From positions 620,001 to 684,000 of the forward strand of contig PTEX01000233.1 in the NCBI GenBank assembly GCA_003342815.1: a DNA stretch of 64,000 bases, written 5' to 3'. The notes under the pieces are model-generated. The model was not told the DNA's origin, did no database searches, and saw only the letters and a list, made by a program, of their open reading frames with translations. Of this stretch, positions 47,550 to 60,600 are shown in pieces. Source of the DNA: Eudromia elegans (lineage: Eukaryota > Chordata > Aves > Tinamiformes > Tinamidae). The translations under genes were made by a program, and so were the position numbers. The stretch's first letter is position 1. The number at the start of each line of letters is the position of its first letter.

Positions 47550-47604
47550 TGAAGATCTTCTGAAGATCTTCTTTATAAATCTTCTAAAGATCTTCTTTAT
47601 AAAT
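47550..47604. repeat. Tandem AAGATCTTC-containing repeat
   Basis: Three AGATCTTC cores in about 55 bases. The last two are embedded in near-identical units ending 'ttctttataaat'. Each core is itself a short palindrome. Confidence 0.85.
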
Positions 47605-48150
47605 TTTATTTTCTCATAGAACAACATGGTCAAGAGTGTGTTATTATATCTTTTCCCTGTGGAAAAGAGCTACTTTCTGTTTTCAAGGAGAAAAAAGAAA
47701 AATACAAATGTTAATGAAATAGAGCAAACCCAACAAAAACTCATGTTAAAGTATCCTACTCTCCTCTTCAAAATATTTCTATGTCTGATGACAGAAAATG
47801 TAATATGAATTCCATTCATCACCAATAAATTAAGATTGGTATTCATTTGACTGAGTTTTATTCATCTAAATTCTAGATGTCTGTTCTAAGATAGTCATCT
47901 GGTGAGACTGCACTTTTTATGTAGTGCCAGTTTCTTCCCCTTGACTGAAAGGAAATCTAAGTAATTTAAATAGGCTACTAGGTTTAGTATAGAAAATTTT
48001 ATTGCAAATTAATCTCTGTTTTTTTCCATATGTAGATTCACTTCGCAGTTTGGGAGACAATTCTGACCTATTATAAAAAACTGATTACTTAGCAACTAGC
48101 TATATCCACATTTACCTACTGATTACCTATAACTAGCCATGCACAGTTAC

Positions 48151-48200
48151 TTAGTGTATTATAAAATTTAGTATGTTTAGTGTATTATAAAATTTAGTAT
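48151..48200. repeat. Exact 24-bp direct duplication
   Basis: Identical copies at 48151-48174 and 48177-48200, separated by two bases. Confidence 0.93.
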
Positions 48201-48494
48201 TTAGAAAGAGAAAAGATAGGGAATATACTTGTTTGGTTCATGAGTCAGTCACACAACCTTTCTTTATTTTTGACTGCCAGTTCAGTGTCCTTCAGCGATT
48301 CAGTGACAGAGAACCCTACACTCAATAGATAAAAGGGGGTTAAAACTACAAAGCTATGAAAAGCCTACAAAGTCTACTTCTACTAAAATGTTAAGGAGGT
48401 TTTTTAAGGTGAATGATTTCTGTAAATTTACCTCAAAAAACATAATGTAAAGAGTAAAACAATATTAATAATAAAAAAGATTCCTGCATTATAG

Positions 48495-48537
48495 AATTCC
48501 ATTCCATAAAAAAATTCCATTCCATAAAAAAATTCCA
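48495..48537. repeat. 18-bp tandem repeat, 2.4 copies
   Basis: Identical copies at 48495-48512 and 48513-48530, followed by a partial third copy. Confidence 0.93.
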
Positions 48538-49141
48538 GTGAATTAAAAACAAATACACACACACACATTTTCCTCATGTGTCTTTCCATCTTTTTCTGAG
48601 CAGAACCACTCCATAATGAATCTGACAAGACCAAACACAGAGATGCAAATCTGGTAGACAAGGGACAACAGAAACCAGAAGTCATCAGGCACTAACTGAT
48701 GGACCAAGAGGAAACTCCAGGCATAGTTTTGAAGAGAGCTAACATAGACTTTGTAACTGACAAGGGAGAAGCAAGATGAATCTGAGGATATTGGAATTCT
48801 TAGGAGGACCTGTGGGAGTATACAAACCTTTCTAATGAAATCAAGGAAAGGATGTCAAGGAGGGGGATAAAGAGTAGGGGACTGCTCTCAGCCACCTGAA
48901 GAGCACACGGACATGGCTGTTCATACCTGGCAGGGCTGTGTAGGATGCTCTGTGCAGCCAGACATGTCTGTGTCCTCTGTGTGTGTGNGGGGGTTCTCTA
49001 GGACACTCACTATCCTTACTAGTGGTCAGACCTACAAACAGGAGCAGAGCAGCCGCAGCTGGGGATGTGGGACAGACAGACAGCCATGTCACAAGTAGGA
49101 GAGATTCCTTGCTTCAGAGGCTGCAGGAGGTAGCAGCCTTA

Positions 49142-49320
49142 TACACTTCTTAAGTATATATATTTAAGCATATATATAAGCATATATACAATTAATCCAT
49201 AACTGAATTTAGACACAGCAACACAACTGTAAAAAAAAAAGTGGATTTAGATAAATAATATAATATATATAATATATATAATATATATAATATAGTGGAT
49301 ATAATAATATATACAATATA
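49142..49320. repeat. AT-rich low-complexity region
   Basis: Dominated by ATATATAAT words, with short 'gtggat' interruptions at about 49294 and 49320. Confidence 0.88.
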
Positions 49321-49326
49321 GTGGAT

Positions 49327-49371
49327 TATAGATAAAAATGTGCATTTTTATCTATAGCATTTTTATCTATA
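49327..49371. repeat. 30-bp palindrome plus 15-bp duplication
   Basis: A 14-bp inverted repeat (49327-49340 with 49343-49356) surrounds a 2-base centre. The right arm is duplicated once more as 'gcatttttatctata' at 49357-49371. It could form a hairpin or cruciform. Confidence 0.88.
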
Positions 49372-50106
49372 GCATTTGTGTCTTTGCAAAGCTTCTTTTT
49401 TTTTTTCAAAGTATCAGTATGCAAAGGTATTGATCAATGCCATATATTACCTGATGATTTACATACAGCGTGTCTGTCCTGAAGGCACCTACAATTTCAC
49501 TCTGTATGTTGGAAAATATAAGGGAAATACAACATTTTTTAACTCATACATCACAATAAACTTGGGGTAGAGATCAAAAAGCATTAGCTATACACAGATG
49601 TCTGTCTTAAACAGTTTCATAAGTTAAGAACATCAACGAGATTTTCATCAGACTCCAAGAACACATTTTGCTTTTTCAGTCTCAAGAAAAAAAGACTTGT
49701 CTGATTAATGTCTAGAAAGGAGCTGAAGTCACCACATCCACAGACCTAGGTCAGAATTATACTTAATAATCACAATTAATTTATAGAAAGCAGCTTGTCT
49801 ATAGCAACAACAGCTGTTCTGTTAACTATCTACATTTTGGCAAGCAACTGGAAATAGAGTTGACTAATTTCTCCATTACATTTCTTTAAAGCTATAGCAT
49901 GAAAGCTAGAAGTTAAAGTCAGTCCTAATCAACAGGTTTTGTGTTATTTTCCTCTTTAGATGGATCTTTTGCTTTAATTTATGGCTTACTCTTTTCTCAT
50001 GAAGATATTTCAATATGTGAATAATAACTTAGGTGAAAAAAATCCTCTCGAAACCATGGGAGTTTTCTCTTTATTATCAATGGGAACACTTACAAAATAC
50101 AAAATT

Positions 50107-50357
50107 TCTTTCTTCCTTTCCCCTTTCCTTTCCTTTCCTTTCCTTTCCTTTCCTTTCCTTTCCTTTCCTTTCCTTTCCTTTCCTTTCCTTTCCTTTCCTT
50201 TCCTTTCCTTTCCTTTNNNNNNNNNNNNNNNNNNNNNNNNNNNNNNNNNNNNNNNNNNNNNNNNNNNNNNNNNCCTTCCTTCCTTCCTTCCTTCCTTCCT
50301 TCCTTCCTTCCTCCCTCCCTCCCTTCCTCCCTCCCTGCCTGCCTGCCTTCTTTCCTC
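50107..50357. repeat. Pyrimidine microsatellite with 57-N assembly gap
   Basis: The left arm is (TTTCC)n, about 20 units. Ns fill 50217-50273. The right arm is (CCTT)n, turning into CCCT and CCTG units. Long open frames through it are artefacts of the repeat. Confidence 0.95.
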
Positions 50358-50359
50358 TT

Positions 50360-53300
50360 TATTTCATTTATTTTATTTTTTTACTGTAAAAAAGTGTAGT
50401 TGTTTCATGTCTGGTCAAATCTTGCAGACTTTGTTCAATATTTAACTAGCAAATAAAATCTCTTTGAAGCTGAAGTTGGAATTCTTACAAAATAATGTAG
50501 ATGTCTGCACATTATACATCTATATTTGAGCTCATCACTGTGGGCTTTGTAGCCCACAGAGAGTGATAGGACTTTTCAGGTACAATACATCTCATCAGTG
50601 CAGTTGATATGTGTATATTTATATGAACTGTGCCATACAAATGACTGTTGCTGTACACTTGATTATATGGTAGATTGGCATGACTAGCTGAGCTATAGTT
50701 AGCAAGTTAGGTGAGATGAATGCCAGCCCATATGTTAAGGACCATTAGAAAATTATGTAAGGATCAACTTAATAGAGTTGGAAATTGATGAGGAAATGGA
50801 ATGATTTTCATATTACCCTCTGTCTGATGCAGTGTAAAACTGGCACTACTACATTTTATTAACTTATATTATATTTACTAAATCTACTTCTGTTATGTGT
50901 TTGGTTTTGGCATGTTGTTAGAATGAACTGTAGATTGTAAAAAACAGATGTCTAAACCCTAGTCTTTGTTTATAATTGTTTATGATTGACAAACACAATA
51001 TTTTTTCTCCAAATAATAACTCATCACTACTATCCCAGTTCCCCAGAATGCTGAGGGAATGAGTGAATAACATCTTTCTTTTAGAAGCTCAAGTTAGGCA
51101 AGACAAGCACAAACCCAAAGCTAGGTACTTGAATGGGATAACAGGTGCAATACAAATCTCCATACTGAAAACAAGGCCTTCTTGCTCATGATGAAAACCT
51201 GCGGTGAGTTTCCTCATCCCTGTATATTATTGTACTTAGATTACTAATTTCCCGATGTAACTTTGATCGTTTGTATATGAATTGGTTAGATGAGTCAGAA
51301 CTGAAGACAAAGATAATTTTCTAATAATCGAGTTGTACTAGATACATTCACAATTTTTGAAAACTAGATAAATAAGATCCCTAGCCCACTCACTAGACAT
51401 TCTGGGTGTGTTGAGAATTTGGAGATAGTATACTGCAGCACTCCATGTAGTTTCAGATTCAAGTACGAAGCATCAATAAGGAAATGCTGTTCACATGCTC
51501 AAAATTTTTTGTCAGTTCTTTGTGCTTGTCAGGTTTTATCAGTGTTCCTGTTCTTTGGGTTCTTCACTTTGTGTTTTAGCTGAAATTCACCACTAGTGTT
51601 GTGTTTTTTATACCTAGGCACACTTTTCACAGGTTTTCTCACCTCTCTCCATTCTATATAGGGAACTTCAGATGAGAGATGGGCTTCTTTATTTTTTTCA
51701 TATTATTTCATCAGAAACGTTCAGTCATGGCTTGGTAATGGTTGCTCACATCAGCTACAGACTGGCCTGCAGTATCCCTGAGATAATTTCTCATGGATAT
51801 AGTTAATTTCTCAAGCATAGAAAATTCCTAGATCTTTCTTTCCTTTTATTCAAGGCAGAAAATTCAATACTCTAAAAGCATTCCTTTGCTTTTTTTTAAA
51901 TAAGGTAGAATTTAATCTTAGTGACCATCTCTCATGAAATGACTGATCCTCTCCTTTCTTCCTGAAAAGAAATTCCTCTTGTTGATGTCCATAGGCTACA
52001 ACTTACAATAAAAAAAGATGAGGCCAGTCATACAAACATTTCATTAAAAAGCCGCATAATTTTCTGTTCTCCACAGCCATTTTCTAACATTTTTCAAGGA
52101 TTAAAAAAGAAAAAAAAAAAGGAAAAGAAAGATGCATCTCTTTTGCTTCTTAAAATCTTATTAAAGCTTTCACATGCATATGTTGTTGACATTGATCACA
52201 CTACCACAACGTCTAATGCTGACAGATCAGACGATGTTTTTGCAGCAATCATAGAAGCATGTGTACGATTGCTAACTATCTTTGTCCTCAGATTATTTAC
52301 GAGGAATATGCACAAATTCCTATGCTGAAGTCATTGAGAATCATGTCTTTGTCTTTTGATGTGTAAATACATTTTTCTTCTTACTGAAATGATTTCCATA
52401 GCTTTATATTCCATTACTACTAAGAANTATCAGTTCAGCTGCTTTTAGGGACAAAAACAAGTCTAGTTTATTTTGCTTGCATGAGAATTAATGTTAAGCA
52501 CTATTTTTAATCTCCTGAATATAGCCCTGTTACTCAGTACCTACAATATTGTCGTTGCTACCACAGGTCATAAGATCTCTTTTAAGACAATAGCACAGAC
52601 CTTCAGATTAAGTACTGTCAGGATTAATCTAAATTTGTCTTTATTGGAATCTTATCTTCTCTTGCTTAGCAATAGCAAGAAATGAGTAATGTACAGGTAG
52701 ATCCTACTTAATTTCTTTGGTTAATTTTTATAATCAGGTGGGTTAACACTTATATACATACATTATTATACATACATTAATAGCCATTATTTCTTCATTA
52801 TGACTATGAAACAATGTAAAAGTGTACCAGTCTAAGATGACAGTTTGAAGGTGTGAGTGTAGGATGGTTTTGGGGGCTCCAATGCTATCAATTACTCACC
52901 AGTGGCCAATTAGTGGTTGTCATACAAAATTAAAATCTGTAAAAAAAATGTTATTTTTGCTTAAAATAAAGATAAAGAACAAGCATCTAGCATGTACAAT
53001 GTGCCTTATGTATTAAAATCAAATATGTCATGGAGTTTTAGATCCATTAAGAAGGAATATAGGATAAAATATTAAAAAGTCCCAGGCAATTTTAAGAAAA
53101 AGTTATAAGAATCTATCAACATCATTATCAAGTACCTCACTAGAAAGTGGAGGAACACGTCCCCATCATTGATAACATATACCTTCCTGCATAGTCCTGA
53201 AAATCTCAACAGTTTTTGTAACACTCTCCATCTGAAAGTCAGTAATAGATCCTAGCAAGTATTTTCTTATATAACAACTTTTAACTGTTACTTTGCTAAT

Positions 53301-56300
53301 TTGTTTTGTTTAGATTGTGAGAGTTAGTATCACTGTAGCTGGCTAATAATTACAACTTGTTGTTATAATGATAACTCTGTTATTATAGTCTTGAAATGCT
53401 TAATTGGACTAACAGTAAATGCTTGGCTTCCCATAATGAGCTCTTTTTTTTTTTACCTATAAGATTCTGAGAGTAACATGAACAACTACAAGTTAGTGGG
53501 CAGGTTCCATTGGAAAACTAAGTAATAAAAGTTTTAGAAAAAAAAATCCTGTAATGCAATGTATTATAAACAGTGAAAGTAAAATTGTCAGACTGAATGT
53601 CAGTAAAACTGGTTTTGTAAAACACTGGCTTTGTGTGAATTTACACTTATTATCAACCATTTGTTATTCCATCCACTTGTCGATGCCCTCTGAAAAATAA
53701 AGATGAGAATATAAAGATAAGACAGAATATTATCACTGAGGTGTGAAGTTTGTTTTCCCAATTTGTATAAATCTGGCAATGATAATACATCTATATTGAG
53801 CCTTATATATGAAAATACAAACTACCAATCTGTAATGACTATTCAACTGAGCCAAAATTTCAAACATAGAAGATGTTAACATTTTGAATTTTGTAACTTC
53901 TTATTTCTTGAGTCAGATATTCAGGGGAAGTAAATGTCCATAATTCCAAATGTTATCATAAGAAAATTAAGAGAGATCACAGGGCAAAAGTGTGATCCAA
54001 AAAGATCCAAAGGATCAGGAGCCATGAGGTCCTGAGCTACTGATGAACAACTCAGATGTGCTGGATTTGCTATGATGTGGAAATAATTTTTTCTGCACAA
54101 CATAGGAAAGGAAAGATCCTGATGTTCATTAAAACATTCAAAAAATTGATAGCATATTGTCTGCTATATTAAAGCTGTGTCTTCTTTGGAGTATGGAAAA
54201 ACAAAAACCAAACAATCAAACAAAAAAATAGACCAAAGAATGTATGTTGCTTATATGAAAGTGCAATATAGCAAGTAGTGATATATGATGACAGTTCAAC
54301 AATGACCACTGAATTAATGTTTTATAGGCAGATGTCAAGGTATTCTAATTTTAAAGAAGAGTGGTTTCAACTAGGAGTCAAAGCAAGTACAGAAAAAAAA
54401 AGAGTAAATTGATGTTAGGAACACTCAAGTGTGTATTAAACAGAATACAGCTGAAAAATAAATTACAAATAAAATGTAGAAAGATAAAATAAAGGCTTAA
54501 AATATACTGTGGGTAGAATTATGCATTGCTTTTATACAATAAGAGTAGCGACCTGTGAACTTGGGCAAGGTCTAACAAATGTTACATCAGTGGAGAAATC
54601 AAAAAATAACATTTGTATGTTTTTGAATGAATAACAAACAGCTGATGGAGCAATTCAATTATCATCATCCCTCTGTGGGCTTGACTCTGGAAACAAATCC
54701 ACTGGTCCTAATACTAACTCTCCTTCTTGCTTATTTTCTGTGACAGTTTAGAAACCCAAAATGAGGCTTTACCTTTACCTGGAGTCCTTCTACTAAATGC
54801 TCTTTTATGCAGCCATTCAGCAAAGTGCTTAAGTGTTTTATTCCTTTTTTTTTTCTCCTCAATTTCTTGCTATAGATTCTTTTCTGACCAGTCAGTGGTT
54901 ATCAAATGGAAACTTTTTTAACAAAGATTTTTTCTCTGCATGGAGCCAATGAACAGAAGGAGACCACACTGTATTTAACTGTATTGCTTCAAAAGGTAAA
55001 TGTTACATATTCTGCATACAGGGCAGCAGGTTGACCTATCAGAAGCCCAACATGCTTGTAAGAGATATTCTGAAGTGGTCTATTGTGGTCTGGAGCCTAC
55101 TGGTGCTAGCACAGTTCTATGAAAGGAATGAGACATGAAGGCCTGTATTAGTGAAAGAATATCTATTCAAACCAATTGACTTTAGTTGTTCACATTATAG
55201 ATATCTACATACAAGCAAGTTGTCTAAATGATCTTTAGAATCAACAAGGAGAAACATACTGCTGGAGCACAATATATGGCCTCAGCAGTTATATCGGTGT
55301 CCCTTCCTTACCAGCAGTAGTTCACTCATGTATTAAAAGGGCCAATTTCAATAGCTGGGCTCTAACTCCATGCACAATACTATATTCCGAACTGCAGAAC
55401 TGCACATCTTTTTGCTATCTATGTGACAAAGAATAGGGAATATATCTTTTACTGTCATTCTTTTCTACAAATAAAACTAACTGACCCAACTGTATTTAAT
55501 GTCATAGATAATGCTTATCTCCTTTTGTTCTTCAGTATATCAGCAGTCTTTCTTTTGTTGCTGTTGTTGTTGTTGAAATACAAGCTCTTTCAAGGTTTGA
55601 AAGACAAAACAAAACAAAACCACAAAAAGATTGAAATTCTGCAGCTCAGTGACACCTCTTGGATTTGTTGACAGAAAAATATCACAGCTGAGAAGCACTT
55701 TTTTCCAAACATTATAAATGCTTTCAAAGAGTTAAGTGACTTACTTTCAAAGAGCACAAGAAAGATATCAGCTCCTCTATTTCATACAAAAGCTTTTCAT
55801 GTCACTTTCTGCCTAGTGGTCTTTGATAAGCTCTTGAATTGACTTAGGTAGTTTTCAGCACTTTTACAAGCAAAGAACAATATACCTTCTAAAAAGCATC
55901 CAATGGCCTTCACAGCAACTCCTGCACTATCAGATCCAAGATAAAGAGTGGCAGCAGACACATGTTCTGTAAGGCAAGTAAAACATCTCGATGCATAACA
56001 TATCTGTGGTTCAGTTGCTTTTATGTAACTAACACTACTTAAACAAGGGCAGGAGTATTTCCATTTTAAGAGTATGAAACTAAAAGTGGAATAAACCTGT
56101 ACCTATCTGATCTACGTACCAGAAAATTATCACAAAGTCTTTATCTCCATGAATAGCTGGGGTTTATCTCTGAGAAAATGTAAAATCTCATGTTAAGAAA
56201 GAGATTAATGAAAGGAGAAGAACACTTGTTGCTTTTCTTGCATTCTCTCTCTCTCTCTTTTTATGTGTGTGTGTGTGTGTCTGTGTGTGTTTCAGAATGT

Positions 56301-57625
56301 GGATCCACAATCTTTGGTTTGGTTAGAGAAGTTACTGATCATCACCTGATGTGTAGTAACAGTCTATATGTAAGTGGCAAGCCTGTATCATATGCAAGAT
56401 AATTAAACTTTCCGTAGTCCATAAATTAGTGCATAGTATAAGCTATGTAACTATTTTAATAATACATTTTTAAAAGGCAACAAATACTCATGTGAAAAAT
56501 ACTGTCATGGCTCAGATGATGTGTTTTAACTTGTTTATCTGTGCTAATTTGACAATGTGCCTGAACTCCAGAACTGCCTTATTCTGAATTTCTTTAGCTG
56601 ATTTCTCTAATGTTCACTTTCCCACAAAATAACTCCTTTTGGAATGTTAATAGACTATCATGATAAATGCTCGCTTTAGCAAGTTTTCCTCCCAAAGTTG
56701 TAGACCATTTCTGTCTGTCCTTGCTGGAACTGGATCTGTTTGTGGCATCCCACTTTTTTCCTATTGTCTGAGATAGGTGAGGTGTTTCTGTTGTTCTGTA
56801 ATGCAGACTGTGCGTGTTGTTTCCTACCTCTCACTTTCATCTGTCCTTGACAGCCACAAAATTACTCCCTTTTCTTCCACACTTATTCTATAATTTCAGG
56901 TAATTCACTAGCATTCTTTTCATTATAGACCAGAAAAGCCATTGGAAATCTACTTATTTTCTGGAGTGAAAAAGAGCTCTTCTTTATTTTTTTGTCTTCC
57001 CTGGACCAGATTTGCTGCTTGCCTCTACTCAATATACACTAGCAGCCCTTATGATGAACAGATGAGTAAAGGCATAATTAAATAATATTCCCAGTTAAAA
57101 TTTGAATGATTTAGGGAATTAAAACTTCATCCTCAAATTTTCAGTTTACCAGTGCAGTTTAAGCTTTTCTACACTTGTACAGAGTAAAGCAGGTTGTATC
57201 AGAAAATTCCTTTGAATTTTTTATTAAAATGGGTTACAGAATTAATTTATTCAGCTGTTACAACTTGCTGGAAGTGAATTCCAGACAGTCTGAGTGGGAT
57301 TTAACTCTGCAAACTACTCAGACTCAGTCATCCCTAGCCAGCAAACATGGATTGATGAGGTTAGTACTGTATAGATGACCTTGCGTGAAATTTGGCATCA
57401 AACATTAAACAGGAATAAATCCAGGTAGTCTTAAAGTAACAAAGCAGACCAAAATGGGCCTTATATCACCAGCCATACATGTCCACATTCAAGGATGACT
57501 TGTCAACTTCATTGATAATACTCCTTAGCCTGACTTCTTTTTAGAGATTACCACATAAGTATTTCAGGAAGAAGCATAAACTTTCAGCTGAATGACAAGA
57601 AGTCTAAGTCCTGATTGAAAGACAC
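50360..57625. other. Unique AT-rich non-coding sequence
   Basis: No gene, CR1 copy or other recognisable element was found. Open frames are at most about 80 codons and have no domains. A short (TTG)n run lies at 55556-55577 and (AAAAC)n words at 55605-55620. A single N occurs at 52427. Confidence 0.55.
56244..56290. repeat. (CT)n-(GT)n compound microsatellite
   Basis: About eight CT units (56244-56259) are followed after a few Ts by about thirteen GT units with one interruption. Confidence 0.93.
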
Positions 57626-60600
57626 TGAAAAGGATTTTTTTTTTTTTTAGCTTCTTTCATCCGAGGAGCTGAAGAAAACATGAGACCTGTCTATTATCCT
57701 GAGGTAGGAAAAGGTAGCGAGAAAAGAGATTTTCCATTGAAACATATTGTGTTAGGACAGGTAATAGATTGTTTTCTCCTTAGTTGCTTGGTTCCTGCAG
57801 CTAAGAAAAAGAAGCTGGATTTTCCTCTGCTGAGGTCCCAAATTAAATCCATATTGGATCCAAAATCCTTTCCAACATCTTCATCTGCCATCTGAGTTCC
57901 AACTGTTCAAGTGTTAGTGTTCTCTAGTTTGTAAGATGTTGGGCACTGTGAGGAACTGATATTTGGTGGTGTACCCAGGACAGCTGATTACTGTGACTGT
58001 AATATAAATCATATTGAACACTCTGAATAGGAGAGAGCTACTCAGCACTCTCAGCACTATCAGTAGTATATATATAAATATATATTCTCTATATATATAT
58101 GTTTAAAAAGTTTATCTAAAAGTCTATCCGGCTATTTGATATTTTTATTGCCTACTTTAGAGAAACGAGATACTCTTTGTGTTTTGTGAGCTTTCCAAAA
58201 GCCTGATATTGATTTTTTTTCTTCCCCTCCAGATTGCCACAGAAAATAAAATAGGTTGTGTGTCTAATTTCCCTTTGTGTCATGCAAATTTTGTAAAAAA
58301 TATGATGTCTTTATGCGTCATTCCTAATCCAGTGAAAATGTAAAATTCCTTACTCTCAGATACTTCTTTTCATTTGTACCACAACAGAGATAGGAGAACA
58401 TTGCAAATCATTTACATGAATATTTATGTCTAATCTTAAGTGAGTTCACTTCAACTCTGTTCATACCTTCTATATGTTTGCCTCCTGTCAATATTCTAGT
58501 GATCAAGTTTTACTAGTAATAAAATTCATGAAAGGTACCTTCAGCTTGAACGCTCATTTGCCAAAAGCAAAATCTGAATTGCATAACCAATCAGTGGTGT
58601 GAATTTCAAATATGCAAATCAAAATTGCACTTCAAAAATGTGCCTCAGCACGCAATTCAATATTCTTGTAAGATGAAACTCAGTTATTTAGAGCAGAGTA
58701 AGATAAAGAAAATACATTGGCTGCAAATAGAAGTTAAATGGAGGTCAAGCAAAGGCAGTCTGGAAGTTTTAGGACAGATGTTAAAAGATATTTGTGTATT
58801 TAAAGATGCAGATCCGGTTTATAGTTTACATTATCAGATTAAGTGATTATCTCTATTGCTTTTACAGGGAGACTTAGACACCAAATCAGTTTACAGATTT
58901 GAAAATTTCGACTGCATATCTATCTTCATCTTTATGCACTCAACATGGGGTTAATCTCAGAATATTTCCTAGTCAATGGAGAACTGGACNTCATCAAAGA
59001 GAAATTACCCTGTCTCTTTTAGATAACTATGTCAGATGTGATGAATCCTCTTCTGTCTGTGTTGACTGTATGTCATGACTGGTCTAAACTACACATCTCA
59101 AGGCAAAAAAAAAAAAAAATTAATTTACAGACTTCTGTTTAAGGAAACTCAAAATGATACAAAATATAAAGGATTTAATAAGTAAATAAGAATGAAAGAT
59201 GAGCAATACATCCCCTTTCTTTCTCCTCCTTTTTTTTTTTTTTTGTTCTTTTTCCTTAAGCTTTATAGGCTAAAATTGAATGACACTGGCCATGTCATTT
59301 AAGTAAGTAATAACAAATAGATAAAGATGAACATTTTAGAGCCATCTTATTGGATATTATGTTTGGACAAGGTAATGTCCCCTAGATAAATGAATATTTT
59401 CCAGTTAACAAGTAGTGTAGAAGTTTCACAATTTCTAGAATAAGAAGAATCAGTATTTGTTCAGAGGACCATCAACTAATACATTGACAATTCTAGTGGG
59501 CTAGAATTGACATGGTGACATAGAATAAATAATATGAAATTCCATAGTTCTGATAGTTACAGGATGAAAACATAACTTTCTATAGCAAAAATTCCTTTAG
59601 CAGAGAAAATTGTAAAAGAAAAACCATAATAAAACAAAACTTTCCTATATATACCTAAAGATTGAGATAATGTGATTTTTTCAATATCGAACTATGTATG
59701 TGCACTCCTGTTGTGTCTATTTTTCCAGTATGATCATTATTATCTTTTCTTGCTTGCATTTACCTGCTGATTTTCACTAAAATTTGTCTAAACCCCTATG
59801 GTTGCATTAAGTTGAGTTGAAATTGGCAAGCTACTCAAAAGTTTCTGGAGTCAGACAGGATGATACAGAACAGTGACAATACAAGGCTGTCTGCCCTAGC
59901 AACTAAACACCAAGATTGCTCTCAAAATTATTCCTATGTATCTTGCATTGTTTTCATATGAAGAGTCATAGACGAAAATCAGATTAAAATGTAATCCTTA
60001 TATGCAATCACCATCTGGATCCTCCAGACATTGGCAAAGGTCCCAAAGAGCCATAACCTAAAATGCTGAGGGTTAAAATCTGGAAGTATTGAAGTTAACA
60101 GTAAAGTTTTTACTGATTTACATGGGCTCATTACGACAATAAACATAATTCTGTGAATAACATATTATTGTTACATATATTATTGTGTAAAAAAAAAAGT
60201 GTACAGACAGATTTTCTCCTTTCTATACTCTGTCTTTAGCTATTATATGTCCTCCTATGACCTTAAACTTTAGCTCCTGAGCAGTTCTAATTATTCAGAG
60301 CAGACTTACCATAGAAATGGCTTACGCATCTGTCATATTCCTCTAAAAGGCAGATTTAAAGCCTATACTATATTTATTATGCTAATTCACTTTGAAATCC
60401 ACGGGGAAGGTACTGCATGCCTTTCAGAGTGAGTTTGCATAGTAAATTTAGCATGGGTCATGATGGCCCACAAACATTATCCCTCAAGCTGACTTAACAA
60501 TTAGAGCCATAAGAAAGCGTGTAGCACATACCCTGCAAAATGCACATGCAATGAGAAAAGTTATGGACAAATAATTGTATTCTTTTTCTCCTGAGGGAAA

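Larger units (their letters stand above)
46216..50100. other. Unique AT-rich non-coding sequence
   Basis: No gene was recognised. It contains several short exact tandem duplications (listed separately), an AT block at 49140-49320 and a slightly GC-richer patch at 48840-49130. Single Ns occur at 47101 and 48988. Confidence 0.55.

Noticed and set aside
49981..50445. 154-codon plus frame
   Set aside because: It is created by the pyrimidine repeat and the N gap; the peptide is a periodic FLSFP-type string.
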